Source: Bugula neritina | Taxonomy: Eukaryota; Bryozoa; Gymnolaemata; Cheilostomatida; Bugulidae | Assembly: GCA_964035545.1 (NCBI GenBank) | Contig: OZ037767.1 | Coordinates: forward strand, 28,441,628-28,501,627 | Length of the DNA stretch: 60,000 nucleotides | Reading direction: 5' to 3' | Shown here: piece by piece, positions 13,536 through 28,100 of the stretch | Position numbering within the stretch: position 1 is the first letter of the stretch | How the letters are laid out: every line of letters begins with the position of its first letter | Position numbers and translations under genes: made by a program | The notes under the pieces: generated by a model | Told to the model about the DNA's origin: nothing | The model's input: the letters and a program-made list of their open reading frames with translations, nothing else | Databases searched by the model: none

Positions 13536-16500
13536 CTAAAACTCACTCGCTACTTTGAGATCTTTGCGTGGCCTGACAATACCATAATCATTCGGAGGTT
13601 TATCCGTGACATACTTGACCCCAAGACCTTTACCACCTCTGGGCAGCTGATCAGATATCCTGGAGAAGATATAGTAAGAGAACATCATTATTACATAATC
13701 CTAATTGCATAACATAATAGAATATGATTGCTTTACAAACTTCATAAAACACCGTATGTCAAAACCAATTATTGTGCTAGAGGCTCAACATGAAAAGATT
13801 TAAATTTTTGTGCAAACTTTAGCAATTGTCAACAGGTGTTAACGAGAGCTAGTAAGCGTCAGCAATTGTTGGCAGCTTTCAACAAGTGTCAAAAGGCATG
13901 ACAGTAAACGCCAACAAGTGTCAACAAATGTCAACAAGCGTTACTAAATGTCAGCAGATGTTTGCAAGTGTCAACAAGTGTCAGAAAATGTTGATAAGTG
14001 TCAACAAGTGTCAGAAAGTGTCAATCTCTCTACTCACTGATCATACTGGTCCGCAGTCAAAACTGTGGCTTTAATAGGTAAATATATGATATCTGTCTCT
14101 GTGCAAATCTCCAGGTCATGTGATAGGAAACCAGATCCTGATTCGCCAATCACTCCGATAGCAATAGCATACAATTCTAGTTTCAGCTCCGCCTTCATTC
14201 CGGCAGCAATCTAAGCAGCGAATAACACAGGTTATGGCAAAAATAAGCTATGAGCAGGGTGAGATAACACAACTGCAAGTAGTATAGTCTACCAGACAAA
14301 AAACTCACCACTAAACAAATATCACAATTAAAAAAATTATTACATCTTAAATTGATGAGAGATTACATTTAATCACTTGCAAAAGTTGATCATTTATATA
14401 TTTTAAAACATAAATAAGATGACAAAGAAAACATTTAGATGGTGTAACTATTTTACACAAACTTTGAGCTTAGTCAAAAGCTTCTCCATCACAATAAAGG
14501 TGCATATTTGGGCTGCCTTAAACTTCAATTCCAAAGCAGTTTTCAATTCTAAATTCTGTAACACATTTATAAAGAAGTTTGTACCTAGTGACAGAAAACT
14601 TATTGGTCCAGGAACAAAAACTTACTGGCCCAGGGACGAAAATAAGTTTGAGTCCAGTGCTGGGTGGAGGGGGACGAATCTTGTACCGGCAGATGTCCAC
14701 ACCGACATTCTTGATAGCTATGGTAAAGCTGTAAGTTGTGCCCTCTTTAAGAACACCAAAGTCGACAAAGTCTGGCATCACCTCCAAACCTCGTGTCTTT
14801 GCATTGGCCATGGAGCTTGTATTGACCTGTCTCTTCACGGGATCTTCCACCAGAGCAAACTACCAACAGAAGTGTTGCAGCTACTAACAGACAGACATTG
14901 TGTACAACCATCCTCACCCTGTTATTATATGCATCTATTTCATACGAATATCATCTAATTCTGTCACCAAACACAAAAACAAATATTGAACTATTTTTAT
15001 CAAATGAACTTTTTTAATTTGCAGAAGATATAACATAAGCAGACCTAAACATTCAAAGTACATGCATATGATATTACAGACAGAATATAATATACATGCA
15101 TTGTGCGTATAATATAGAGTATGCATGTAATATAAAAAGAATAAATAGTATATAGTATGCTTAGTAAATATATAGTGTGCATATAATATATAGTATGCAT
15201 CTAATATAATGTATAGTGTGTATGTATGTACTACAACACCTGCATATTATAATGATGCATAAAGTACTGTATATTATAGCATAGGTTATGTTGATAGATA
15301 ATTTGCATAATACGGCTTCCATGAACATAAAGCAAACTCTCAACATGGTATAACAAACGATAATAAAATAGGATAAGAGTAAATGGTACATTAGCTAAAT
15401 ACAGCATAACAATGTGCTGTGTCAGATTTTATTATCATACCACAGCCACAAATATATATAAATATACTAAAGATGTTTCAAAATTTACCTAAGTAAGCGA
15501 ATTTATATGCAAGAGTAATAATTCTGTACCCTAAGATGGTAACCCTTGACTTATCCATCCTATAATCCCAGATTTCTTATATTTAGTTAAGCAAAGGGCC
15601 ATAAAACAAAAGCTGAAGTTATCAAAATAATGGCCGCCATAAATATGGATTGCATGAGATATTACATGGCTTTATTTGGTGATTATGATAATACAATCTC
15701 TCTGAAGTCATTCTAACATACATTCATAAATTACAAGCAGAGTGTTGCAAGAATGGTTAGATATTTATATAATTTATGTGATATATGTATAACAAAATTG
15801 CACACTATCTCATGGATATCACACGACATTCTCATAAAAATCCGTATTACATAAAATACTGCTCAAGTGACAGGAACTTACATTTCTTTGAATTCAATTA
15901 AAGCAAAATACCAAAATTTATAATCAAATAGTGAGTCTCTTAGAATTCAGACACAAACCAAGCACTTATAATGACTTATACAGATACTGAGTATGTGGAC
16001 TGATATAATTTTATAGCTTTTTGTTAGGAGTTTTCCACCCACCCATAAACGTACTTTTTATATACATGTAGACATTATGAAAGTGTAAACAGGTATCACT
16101 AGTTGTCACATATTAGCATTTTCTAGCCATGATGTATTACAGTTCCATTGTAAGACCCTAAGAATTCTAATAACAGAAACTGCTATTTAGACCCAACAAA
16201 TTTTGAATAAGTACTCACTCTAAATAATCTTTATAACCAGGTGGTCATAATTCCTCATGTGACAGCTATATTGTATACTATCAGTTATTATTAATAATTA
16301 TTACTAAATACAAGTAGTGATATAAACTCTTTATTGGAGTTGTCAACCTCTAGTTTATATTCGTTAGCATTAGCCACAAATGAATATATGAGGAAGCTGA
16401 CCTGGTAGTTAGGGAAAGCATTTTTTCTGCTGCTCATAGTTAGATAGTCTGGTACACGGACAGGCTGCACTCTGGGACTACCTGTCGCATCAAACTTCAT

Positions 16501-19113
16501 ACTGGTAGGTTTATTAGAAGTCTCTATTCTCGGGCTATATTCCTCAGGCTTCTTCACTGCCTCTGCTCCATCTAAAGTGTAATTTAAGCTAATTTACGTT
16601 TTTCTTATAAATTTCAAACATTTTAATAACCAACTAGTAAAAATGATGTCTGCAAACTAAAAAAAATTAAAATAAAGTTAAGCAAATTATTGCAAATAAT
16701 GATCAATACAGCAAAAATCAAAATTGATATGAAAAGTTAATAGATTTTATCTACACAACCCATTTCAGTGAATATTGGAGCAGAAGGATTTCACATACTT
16801 TCCCCTCTCAGTGGGGCAGCCAGGCAAGCAGCAGGCGAGTCTACAGCAGCAGGAGTTGCCTGCTCTCCCTTCTTACTAGCTTTCATAGGAGTTGGGCCAA
16901 ATGGACGGCTAGGGCTGATCACACCTGGAGAAGCTCTTGAGGGGGGAGAGGAGCCCTCATTAAGTTGTGGAATAATTGGTTCACGCCCCATAACAGTAGC
17001 AACATTTGCTGTAGGATCTCTAGCTAGCTTTTCCATCATACTTGCAGGATCTAATAAACATTTCACGAGTTTTTCTTCAAAATTCAAAGTTTGAACAAGA
17101 AAAATGCTACAAGCCTCTGCACACAGCTGGCTTTGAGGAAATTGAGGGAAAAAGTCTAACGGCATTAGAATTGTTCAAAAAAAGTTGAGTCGACAAGCAA
17201 AGTTATAAAGGAATAAATGACTGCTGCTACATGAGCTAGAAAATAGGAAATAGAGAATAGAGGATTCCATACTTCACATTACCTTTTAAACTGTGACAAA
17301 ATTCACATTGGAATGCATGGAAGCAAGAATTTTATAAGTCTAAAATTGCTATTAAAACATAATTACTGCTAAAGAATATAAATAAAAGTATGCACACAGT
17401 TATTTATAGTCTACAAGTTTATTTACTAACGGAATGTAAAATAATAACAGATACACAGCACATACAGTAGTTAGTAATAACAGAGAGGGTTAATGAAACA
17501 GGAAGTAGAACAAAAAGATAGAAAGTTGAACAGCTGTATTAAAAATCAATGTGTAGAGAAGAGCCAATGCAATACGTTACCTTTATTATGAGCATATTTA
17601 GCAGTAACAGTTCGTTTGGCATTCTCAACTGTTGAGAAAATTGGAAATAAATGGAATTTTTTTTGAAAAACAACAAAAATAAAATGGGAATGCTAAAAGC
17701 GTCATTGATTGAACAAATAATAAAAAGCTAATATATCTACATTATATATTACTTTATTATAATTTCCAAGATAATATTTTTGCAGAAGAAAATTTCTATC
17801 AAAACTAGATTCACAACAATATAATTTTGATGCAATAACTCTTTATAAAAAGAAAATGCTAGTTTAAATGTATACAGCTAACTGAAGTACACTACAACAA
17901 AGTGTGTCTAAAAAGGCTCAAGACTGCATTATAGTATAAACCTAATTGGTATAAGGCCCAATAATACAGGAAACCAACATCTATACGCATAGAAACTTCT
18001 ATTTGAAGAGGTGAAAATGGTGTGGTTAAAGACAAAGACCATAACTTCACAAGCATACCAAGTACAATGTAAATAACAAAGAGTATATACAGATTCTGGT
18101 ATCAACCTACCTGCGGAGTTTGATATGAGAAAAGCTCGTCCGAGTTCGCTCTCAAAATAAGGAGGAACTTGTCTCTTTTTCAAAACCTGGCGATTTTCTT
18201 TCTCTTCCTGTCGCTCCCTTTTGTCCTTCTCAATCTCAGCCTGAGATCTTCGTGGGGCCGGAGTATCTGGAGCACTGGAAGGCTTGGGAATCGTCACTGT
18301 CTCATATAATTTCTTCACATCGGCTAAATCCCACAAATCATGAGTATAGCAGAAAATCGCACATTACTGTACAATATAACAGTTCAAGCACGTCTTGTTA
18401 TTGCTAGCAACTTTAAAAATATAAAATCTCACCAGTTATAAAGCAAGTATGAAATATTGTCTCCACAACACCAAAATATAAAACATATATTTACACAATC
18501 TCTTACACTTCTTAAGTTTTTCCGCATTTGCTTTCAACAACTCAATGGAAGCCATCTTGTCTTCATCACTTCTCGGATCTTTGGGTCTCATATGTTCAGC
18601 ATTTTCTTCACTCGAACAGACATAGTCTCCGTACCTCTTGAGACTTTCATACAACCTGCAAGACATATTGAGACTGCTGCACGTACTGCATACAGCTGTG
18701 GAGACAACTCCCAACAGTGTCAAATATTCCACAATTTATTTTATGAAAGTTTACTGGAGATGAGGTATCTGCATAGTGCATACACTATATGATACGTCTT
18801 TCCTAATAAAAATGTTATTATGCCTTTTACAAAAGAATTTAATGCAAAGCTTTTGGCTCAACTAGAATTAATGTAATTTAAACTTAAGAGAATTTATCAA
18901 TAATTGTCACATATCATGTTTAATTTATACATTTATAAAAAGTTGACAATTAAATTACATAACACTGCTCCAACACTGTGTGAGTTACTGCTACAATATA
19001 CTAAGTACATGAGATACCAAATTTAAACACTATTATAGTGTATAACTTTTATTATATCGCCAATAAACTTGAAATGTGACATGAAATAACTACATTGTGT
19101 GGCGCATAAATAC

Positions 19114-19152
<39 letters not shown>

Positions 19153-22100
19153 ACTATATTTTGTAGCGCATGTACACGTACTGGTGTCTGTGTGCTGAGT
19201 CAACAGGTTTGTATTGAATTATCTGCCTCATCTCCAGTCTCTTTGGACACTGGATAACCTGAGGTGCGGGTGGAGTCTTCACCATGGAACCAACTGCCAG
19301 TCCACGGCCAACATTCGTCCCAAATTTAGGTCCTGCATCACACCAAATGACAGTCAAAATTCTTATCAATGTGAAAAAGAAAAGAAAATCGAAAACTTGT
19401 TTATTGAATAACAAAATTAAATAAATTTTTTAGAAATACAGTGACATCTTGGACTTTGGATGGTAATTTTCATTTATGGAAATTATTATTTCTGTTGATT
19501 ATTGAATTTTTAGCTAAATTTGGAGAAATAAAAGCAAAATCAAAGCAAATAGGTAGGTAGCTATGTGTCCCAATATTTCATCAACTGATGGTACAACTGA
19601 AATTGTTGTAAACAAGCGAATAGTGAAGTAAAAAACAATAAAATATTTTATAGACAAATTTTTATTTACTAAAAGTAATTATTAAAGTAAGTTTAAATCT
19701 TCAACAATGAAAATAGTTCTCCAACTACTAAAAGGCACAGTTTAAAAAATAAAATTTCAACAGTTGAATTAATGATTTGAATTATTAAAAACTAGGTAAT
19801 AATAACCAAGTTAAACAGACAACCTATTTATAGTTAATATCAACACTTTTACCAAATTAAAATATCGTGAATTATAGTGTATAAGGTTGTGTCTACCTTA
19901 GCTTGACAAGTATACAATGTAGCAGATGCAGATGCTGTGTTTACAACTTTGTAAAGAAACTGTAGTATGACTCACCAGGGGTGACGACTTCTCGTGGCGG
20001 AAGAGTCTTCAGATCTCGTGACCGTAATCCCGGAGGTATTATACTTCCTCCAGAGAAATTTCCAAGCCAAGCTTCACTAGCATTCTCTTTGTGTGGCTTC
20101 AGTACAGTGATGGCCGTGACACCTAGAGCAGGTGTCTTGACATTGTAAGTGTCATGTAGTTATACCATGTGACTCATTAGTATATTGTTTAATTAAAGAT
20201 CTATATATCTATGATGTCTATATAGATTCTAGAAACTGCTAATACTCATCTATGGTCTATCTGAATATTCAATAACAAATTCTCTAATTTTCATCTATAA
20301 TCAATCTAAATATATCAAGTAACAAGCTCTCCAATATCTATCTATAACCTACTTAGATATTCAACATCTGTCCATCCAGGAAGCTTCTACATTACCCACC
20401 TGGATATTCAATAACCGGCTCTTTAATGACAGCAACATTGTTATCCTCAGCCGCTGCAGACAGAAAGCCAGAGATGTCTTCATATCTCAGCAACTCTATG
20501 CCAGTCATACTCGGGTGAACAACAAAGAACCGTGGCGCGTGCTAAAACCAAAACATATACTATACATGCAGCTACCTCATAGAATTTCAAAAATTATATT
20601 GATACACTCTATTAATCTTCTAGTAGTATGGATATACAACAGCCTCAAAAAACGCCGACATCCTTAAATAATAAAAAATTAAGAACTAATCTCAAGATTA
20701 TCACTTTGCATTTAAGAATTCTCCTGAAAAGAATATAATTTGCAGCATAAAGGTTTTAGTACATTATTTCTATAATTGATGAAAATAATATTCAGATGTT
20801 TTGATCTGAGTTTAAATGTAGTCACATGATAGATTCTGTTTTTGTGCTATCGCTAATTTCTTTGAGTTATGAACAAATATTATAACAGTCTAACATATAA
20901 TACTATTTGCTAAAATATTTTATAAGATGGTAATTTGAAGCCTTTAAATTGATATAACTATCAACTGATGAGTACAGCTAGCTGACAAGGCTGTAGCTTG
21001 AGCTGCTTTTATCATATTTAACTTGTTTTTCGGAGTCAATGTACAATTGTAACAAATAAAAGATACCTGAGAAACATTTCAAATCTGTTAGACATGCTAC
21101 CATTTGTTCAAAATTTATTTTCATTAAAAAAATATCAATTGAGCAGATTTTTGGTCAAACTGACTGCAGCTTATTTTGCTAACCTTGCCATAGCCTGCAA
21201 CATTACTCAGGTTCTTCATCTTCTCCTCATACTGCTGTGAGAGAGTCACAGTTTGTGACCCGTCATTTCTTACACAGAACTTATTCCCATCAGGATCCTC
21301 AGCTCTGACTGTTATGAAGTTGCTATGACTCATTGTATACCCAATGTCCTTCACCTCTGCATCCGTCTGCAAGATTACATCAAAGCCTGATTGGTCATTT
21401 GATGGTGAAATTAACCGAATTAAACTATATAATCTATTACATAATTAGGAATATAAAATTTTGCTGCCAAAAGAAAAATGGTAATTTAGTAACAAATCAA
21501 ATAACGATATAAATTGTGGTAAGAATAGTTTTTAGTAAGCTAGATTAGCATAGCCTAGCAAACCTGACCTTGGTTTTTGGGTTGTGGGTTATGATGTGCG
21601 GCCCTATCTGTACCTCTGCTAGCTGTTAAAAGCAAACACAAAATACTGTTAGATATAAGCAGCATTAATGGCTTACAACAACCTTTGGAGTAAATTTTCA
21701 TAAAGCACTGGACTAACAATATTGGTGTCGAGACATAAAATGTCTACTCTTTGATGTCTTGGTTTCTTTCTAACAATTAAATTGGTTAATAAACACTCAA
21801 TACTTTAGATTTCATGCAAAACTGCCATCACACTTTTCCCGTTTCACACACTTTAGCTCAGTTGCTGGCTGATATAACTAAGGTGAAGGTTATACATCCA
21901 CATGGAGCAAACATGGCCGCTCTACACAATGAGCGCCACGTCTGTATCATATATCTATGTCCAAAATAACTTACCCCTGCAGTGGACAGGTGCTAAATTC
22001 AACAGAAATCATTTGTATAAAAACTGCTTACAAAATAATAATAAAATTGCTTCAGGCACATAAAACACCGTAACTATATTTTGTCATCAAATGAAAAATA

Positions 22101-25100
22101 AAAAGACAAGATGCTTTGAATTGTTTGAAAATCAGATTGACACGAGACTTGAATTAAACAATCACAAGATAAGCACAACTAAGTTTGCAAAGATGGGATC
22201 CTTTAAATAGCATTTTCTTTTATGAAATATTTTCTTATCAGTTTTTCTATTAAACTTTTCTTTAAAAAAACACAGATTTTGACACCCATATAACTGTAGA
22301 TACAACAGCTGTGCTTTGTACCTGAACTCTAGGACTGGGGATGTACAGCACATCACTCTTCTCATTGACCTCTAAGTTGAACCCATCTTTGTGGTACAAG
22401 TAGTAGCTTCCTGAAGAGGTCAACAAACAACACTTCAGGAACTTTTTAAATCACCAGAAAACACAATTAAATCGTTTATGCAGTTGTGATTATAACATCA
22501 CATCTACATATTTGGTAGCTGTAATATAATTATTACTTATTTTTATTTTCATAAAATTTCTTTTAAATACTTTTATCCATAAATTTACACCTTCAAACAA
22601 CCAAGTAGCAAACCAGGTTGTCCTAACAGACTAAACATATGGCAAAATATGAACTTTCTACATCACTTAAGCCCTCTGAAATATTTCTATAATTTATTGT
22701 GAATAACACATAAGCTAGTCATTTAAAACTTGCTGAGGTGTATGTCTGTTACTTACAATGTACATCTCTATTACTTACAATACATGTACATATATGTTAC
22801 TTATCATGTACATCCCTGTTACTCACAATATATCACATATCCGCTACTTACCATTTGGCATGACGGAGAGCAGAGAGCCAGTACCAAACTGCACCATACA
22901 GTAGGAAGAGAAACAGTTGAACTCCACAGATGCATATCCCGGGCATTCGACTCTCACAAACTGCTGTTTGATGATCACTGGAGCATCGTCTGCAAGAGTA
23001 TATCCTGACAATGACTCAGAATATCAAGAGTGATTATACTTGCCGTGGCAGTCTAGCTGAGAATTACTGTAGCTCTGAACGTAAATAATATGCATATATG
23101 GAAATTATTTCAACAAAATCAAAACTAACCATATAATTTCTCAAACCAAACCAAAATATTAAAATGCATAAATCTCATTCAAACTGATTCAAGTTGATCT
23201 TCTGCTACCAGTAATTCTTTTATTTCAAAGCCGTAAACTTGGGGATACTACTTGGCATAGAAATATGAATTATTGGAAAACTACATTCTGCGATATTATA
23301 GAACAAAAGTGTCCTTAGTAGCACCATGTTGAGTAGAATCATCAAATCTCAATCTTTACAGAGACATGAAAAGTATCCCATGACAGAAGATCTGTGAACT
23401 GCCATTCTATAAGCAGAAGAGACTCGTGTCATACCTTGTTTCTCCATTTCAGAGTCTCCCGCTCGCTCTATCTCCTTCACAAAAGTGGTGATTCGCGTGC
23501 CGTCTGCGTGATCAACTATCTTCATGTCATTAGGATAGGTGACTGTGTTAACATGATCTTCTCTGGTTACCATCATCTGTATTATACAACATGTGGAGAT
23601 AAATTCAAAGGAATGTAGTGGGGTGCAATTTCAATATGTCTACCTGAGCCTTTTAGTTTAAAAGATAAATGTATATACTTATGATTTACATACAGTACAA
23701 TATGAGTGCTGTTTAAATCTCAACAAATAAAATTACTTTGGATTGAAAATTAAAAATTATTCTCAAGGTCTTTCAACTTATGTTAGAAATTTTACATAAA
23801 AATTCTAAATTGAAAAGCATGATTTTCAAATTAGTAATTGAATGATTTAATGATCAGGAATCTACATGAGTGAGTTTCGCTAAGACTACATGTTCCAATG
23901 ACCACTTCACAATGAAAACAGACTAGGAGGTGATACAACTCACCTGGCCAGATTCCGGGTCACTGGCATAGCTGACTAAAGCATTCTCCACCTCCACAGC
24001 TGAGCCATCTAGCTTTCTCCCCACTCTCTCACCAGTAGGGGACGTGGTCACCCACTGCCCCTTCAACTCTACAGCAGGCTCTGCAACCTCAAGCTCTTCC
24101 TGGGCAGCTTGCTTCTGATCTTTACCTTTTTTACCTGAAGATTCAACAAGATTATACTGAGGAACAGCAGAAATTTTTTGTTTGCCAAATTTATACGGCA
24201 GACTTTGAAAAATTTAAAAAATATGCTACCGTTTATATAAAATTTCAGGGAGCTCAATTGAAAGGAGCGAAAAGCTTTTAAAAACTGATGAGTGTACGAG
24301 CAAAAACAATAACTAGGTAGAATATTATGAAGTTTTTAAATTCTAGTATTAAGAAAAAACAATACTATAAATAATAAAACTTTCAAAATGTGAATAAATT
24401 TATTTTGTAGATCGAATAACAGAGTTGACCAATTAAAACAAGCTGAAGTTAGCCAAACACAGATGTGAGAGTTAGTTTTATTCAAGTTATTAATATCCAC
24501 AATCTTGTAATGAGATAAGAAAGTGGAGAGCAAACTTCAAGATATAATACACGAGACATTAGTTATAAATAGCAAAACATCCCCTTTACATTGCACAGAC
24601 ACCAAAAGTTTGGGTTTTATAGATAATGCTGAGGCTAACTCACGGATATATACAAGCACAACCCCACCTTTGCCACTGCAATAGCAATCTACCAGCCTAT
24701 GTGAACCACATAACTGGTAATATATAAAAGATTAATGTTAGTTTAGTGAGAGTCCATGTTAAAGTTAGGAGAGCACTAGCACATTACATGCAATACCTAC
24801 TGGAAGCTACAAGCAGAAGATAATCAGAATTAGCCATTCATCTATTTGGTTATATAACTTCTATACAAACATCTATAATTCTAAAACTGCCACACAAAAA
24901 TATTACAAAATTCAATTAAAATTATCATGAAATATGTTGTACTACACAAATTATAAAACAATTTAAAAACCAGAGAATTAACAAAAACAATAAAATGCAC
25001 AATATTCTTCATTACTGAAAATTTCAAAGTGCTACATGATTTTCCTCGTAAAATATGGCAAATTTTATCTACTTGAGTAACATATTATGTCCTCCCAGTA

Positions 25101-28100
25101 GCTTCATAGTCATCCCAGGCAATCCATACTCTTAACATTTATGTAATCACAATGTGGTCACAAATTTTAATGTATATGTTTATGATGAAGTTACAAAATT
25201 TAGTGTATATATAATTACGACGAGGTGACAACCAACAAAATCTATGTAACCACAATGAGATGATAACTCCAAACAAATATTTGATTATGCAGCAATGACA
25301 ACTGCATGCTACACCTTTACCTTTTCTGGTGGGTGTGGCCGCCTGCTCTCTCCCACTGCGTGCACTTGATGACCTGACGGGTGACTCGGCTCTCTGCAAG
25401 ATATTCACACCAGATGTCACTCCAGTCAAGTTGCTGACACCACCGTCAGCGTACAGGACAACCACATCACCGTTAGACATGTTTTTAACAACAGAGCCAT
25501 CTGATCTGATAACACGAGAAGCTTCTTGCATAGCTGGAACACTTCTTGCCTCTTCACACCTGAGAGTTACGACACAAAAATATATTATACGTAAATCGTT
25601 TCATACAACAGGTTTGTTAACACTGGTCATGTTGTAAAATAAAAGTTCAGTTAACTCACTTAACATGCTGACACACATTGTGCCACATGCGCTATGTAAA
25701 GCAAATTGAAATAACTGAAAAATAATGTCCGATTCAAACACTTCAATCAGACTAACGCTACACTAAGAGACCCCTTCCTGTACATACATGTATAAAGAAG
25801 CCGGTGATAAAACTCCTACATGTCTACAATTCACTCACTTGTGTTTGCCGAGAGTCTTGTAAGGGTAACTCTGTCTCACCAGAAGTCTTCTGGGTTCACC
25901 TTTAGCACCTGTGATACTATTCTCAATATGAAAGCTAAGAGTGAGACCATCCGGACAGGTGAGATTAATCTGCTGGAAGGGTGGTTCAGGTACCCCCTCC
26001 TCGGTCTCAGCAGTATCTGCAGGAGTCTGTTCATCTTCCTACAGAGGAAACACAGGCTAAACAGCTGACAACATGAGACAGTTGAGTAGTTCACATATCA
26101 ACTTACAGCTATTTAGAACTGCATTCAAGATTGATTAGAGCAGCATACTGAATCAAACAACAAGAAGGAGTTGTACAAATCATAGAAAGTTATTTGATGG
26201 TTTAATAACAGCAAAGTATGGTTAAGATGTGAACAGCATTCTCGAAGTTGAGTAATACAACCCAAAATAGTAAGTAGTAGACCATAATAGTAACTAATAA
26301 ACCAGAATAGTAAGTAGTAGACCAAAATAGTACTGTAAACAATGACCCAAAACACCATCTGGCTCATTGCAATAGATGAACACATGCTAATTCAGCCAAC
26401 TATTCCACAGAATATTCATTGTTGCACATTTACATGACAGACAGCTATTAAGTTTTTACCAATACTGGTTCAGGAGTAGCCACAGCAGTTGCCTTCTCTT
26501 TGCCCTTTCCTTTCTTTGTGGGGCTCCCTTTAGCTCCAGTATCAGGGGCTGGGCTTGGACTTGGACCAGCCGGGGCGACATAAGGAGCGGGCTCGTACTT
26601 CTTGTAACTCTCAGGCTCACCCTAAGTTGAACATAAACATCATACAGTCACACATAATAGACTTCCCAGATGTTACCTATATAGCTATTCTAGAAAATTG
26701 AAAACTAGATTGCTGAAATTCATGTATATTTCACAAGCTGTTACAAAAATAACACAAATAAAACATATAATCTTTAAAATAGCGTAAAAAGTAAATACTT
26801 TTATAAAATAATTATTATAAACTGCTGCACAAGAAAAAAGTCAACAGTGATTCTAGAGAATATGTACTATTTTATATAATGACTATACCTTGATACCATG
26901 TACTATATTATATATATAATGACTATACCTTGATACTATATTATATTATATACTATACCTTCAGGCCGTAAGTGCTGAATGACATGTTCATCCCATCCTT
27001 GAAACTTGCTGTGAAACTGCCGTGTTTTCCCACAGCAACCATTTCTATAAACATAAACATCCAGTGTCCAAACATATACAATACATACTCAGTATCACAA
27101 TAGAAGTACATATTTATATACTCAGTATTATAATAGCAACAGTGCATCTACCTTTAGCTTTTTCCGACTCTTCAGTTTCCGCCTTTTCAACTTCTGAAGA
27201 GCTCTCTGGTTTGACCTCTTCAGAAGGCTCCATGACGTGTATCATGAACACATTACCATCCTTCACCACTGACGTCTTCACAGATGTAGTGCCTACATTT
27301 ATAAACGCATGACTGCAGTTCATCAGCTCACAAAAATTTTAGTCTTAGACCAAAGCAACTCTTGTTTTTCTAAATTGAATCTTCAATGACAACGGGATTG
27401 GTAAGTTAACAACAAAATAGTAGATTTTAATATTGTTATAATATAAGCAAAGAATTACGTCTACTAAATACACACTGTGCCAGAAATTTATTAGCTTGCT
27501 AAAATATTTCTAGTCTTTAAATAAACACAGCTGTTGACAGTACAGAAACTGTTGAAGTTTGAAACAGAGTAAGAATGTTACAAGACACAATAATTGATGA
27601 TGTATAAACTAGCAGTGACAATACCTTGGACAAAGCTAATTCGCTCAGATCTAATTATAGCGCCATCTGTTGGGAACAGCGTGCTGACTTTACCACTGGC
27701 ATGCATCAGTTTGCTTGTACCTAAGTCGTATCCAGTAAACTGAAATACAGTAGATAGTTTAGTGTAAGTATATATAGAATATAGACACAGTAGATAGTTT
27801 AGTGTAAGTATATATAGAATATAGATACAGTAGATAGTTTAGTGTAAGTATATATATAATATAGACACAGTAGATAGTTTAGTGTAAGTATATATAGAAT
27901 ATAGATACAGTAGATAGTTTAGTGTAAGTATATATAGAATATAGACACAGTAGATAGTTTAGTGTAAGTATATATAATATAGACACAGTAGATAGTTTAG
28001 TGTAAGTATATATAGAATATAGACACAGTAGATAATTTAGTGTAAGTATATATAGAATATAAATACAGTAGACAATTTAGTGTAAGTATATATATAGAAT

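Noticed and set aside
14419-14958. 179-codon plus-strand open frame
   Set aside because: It lies antisense to SPAG17 exon 44, which is supported by strong family motifs and splice sites on the minus strand.
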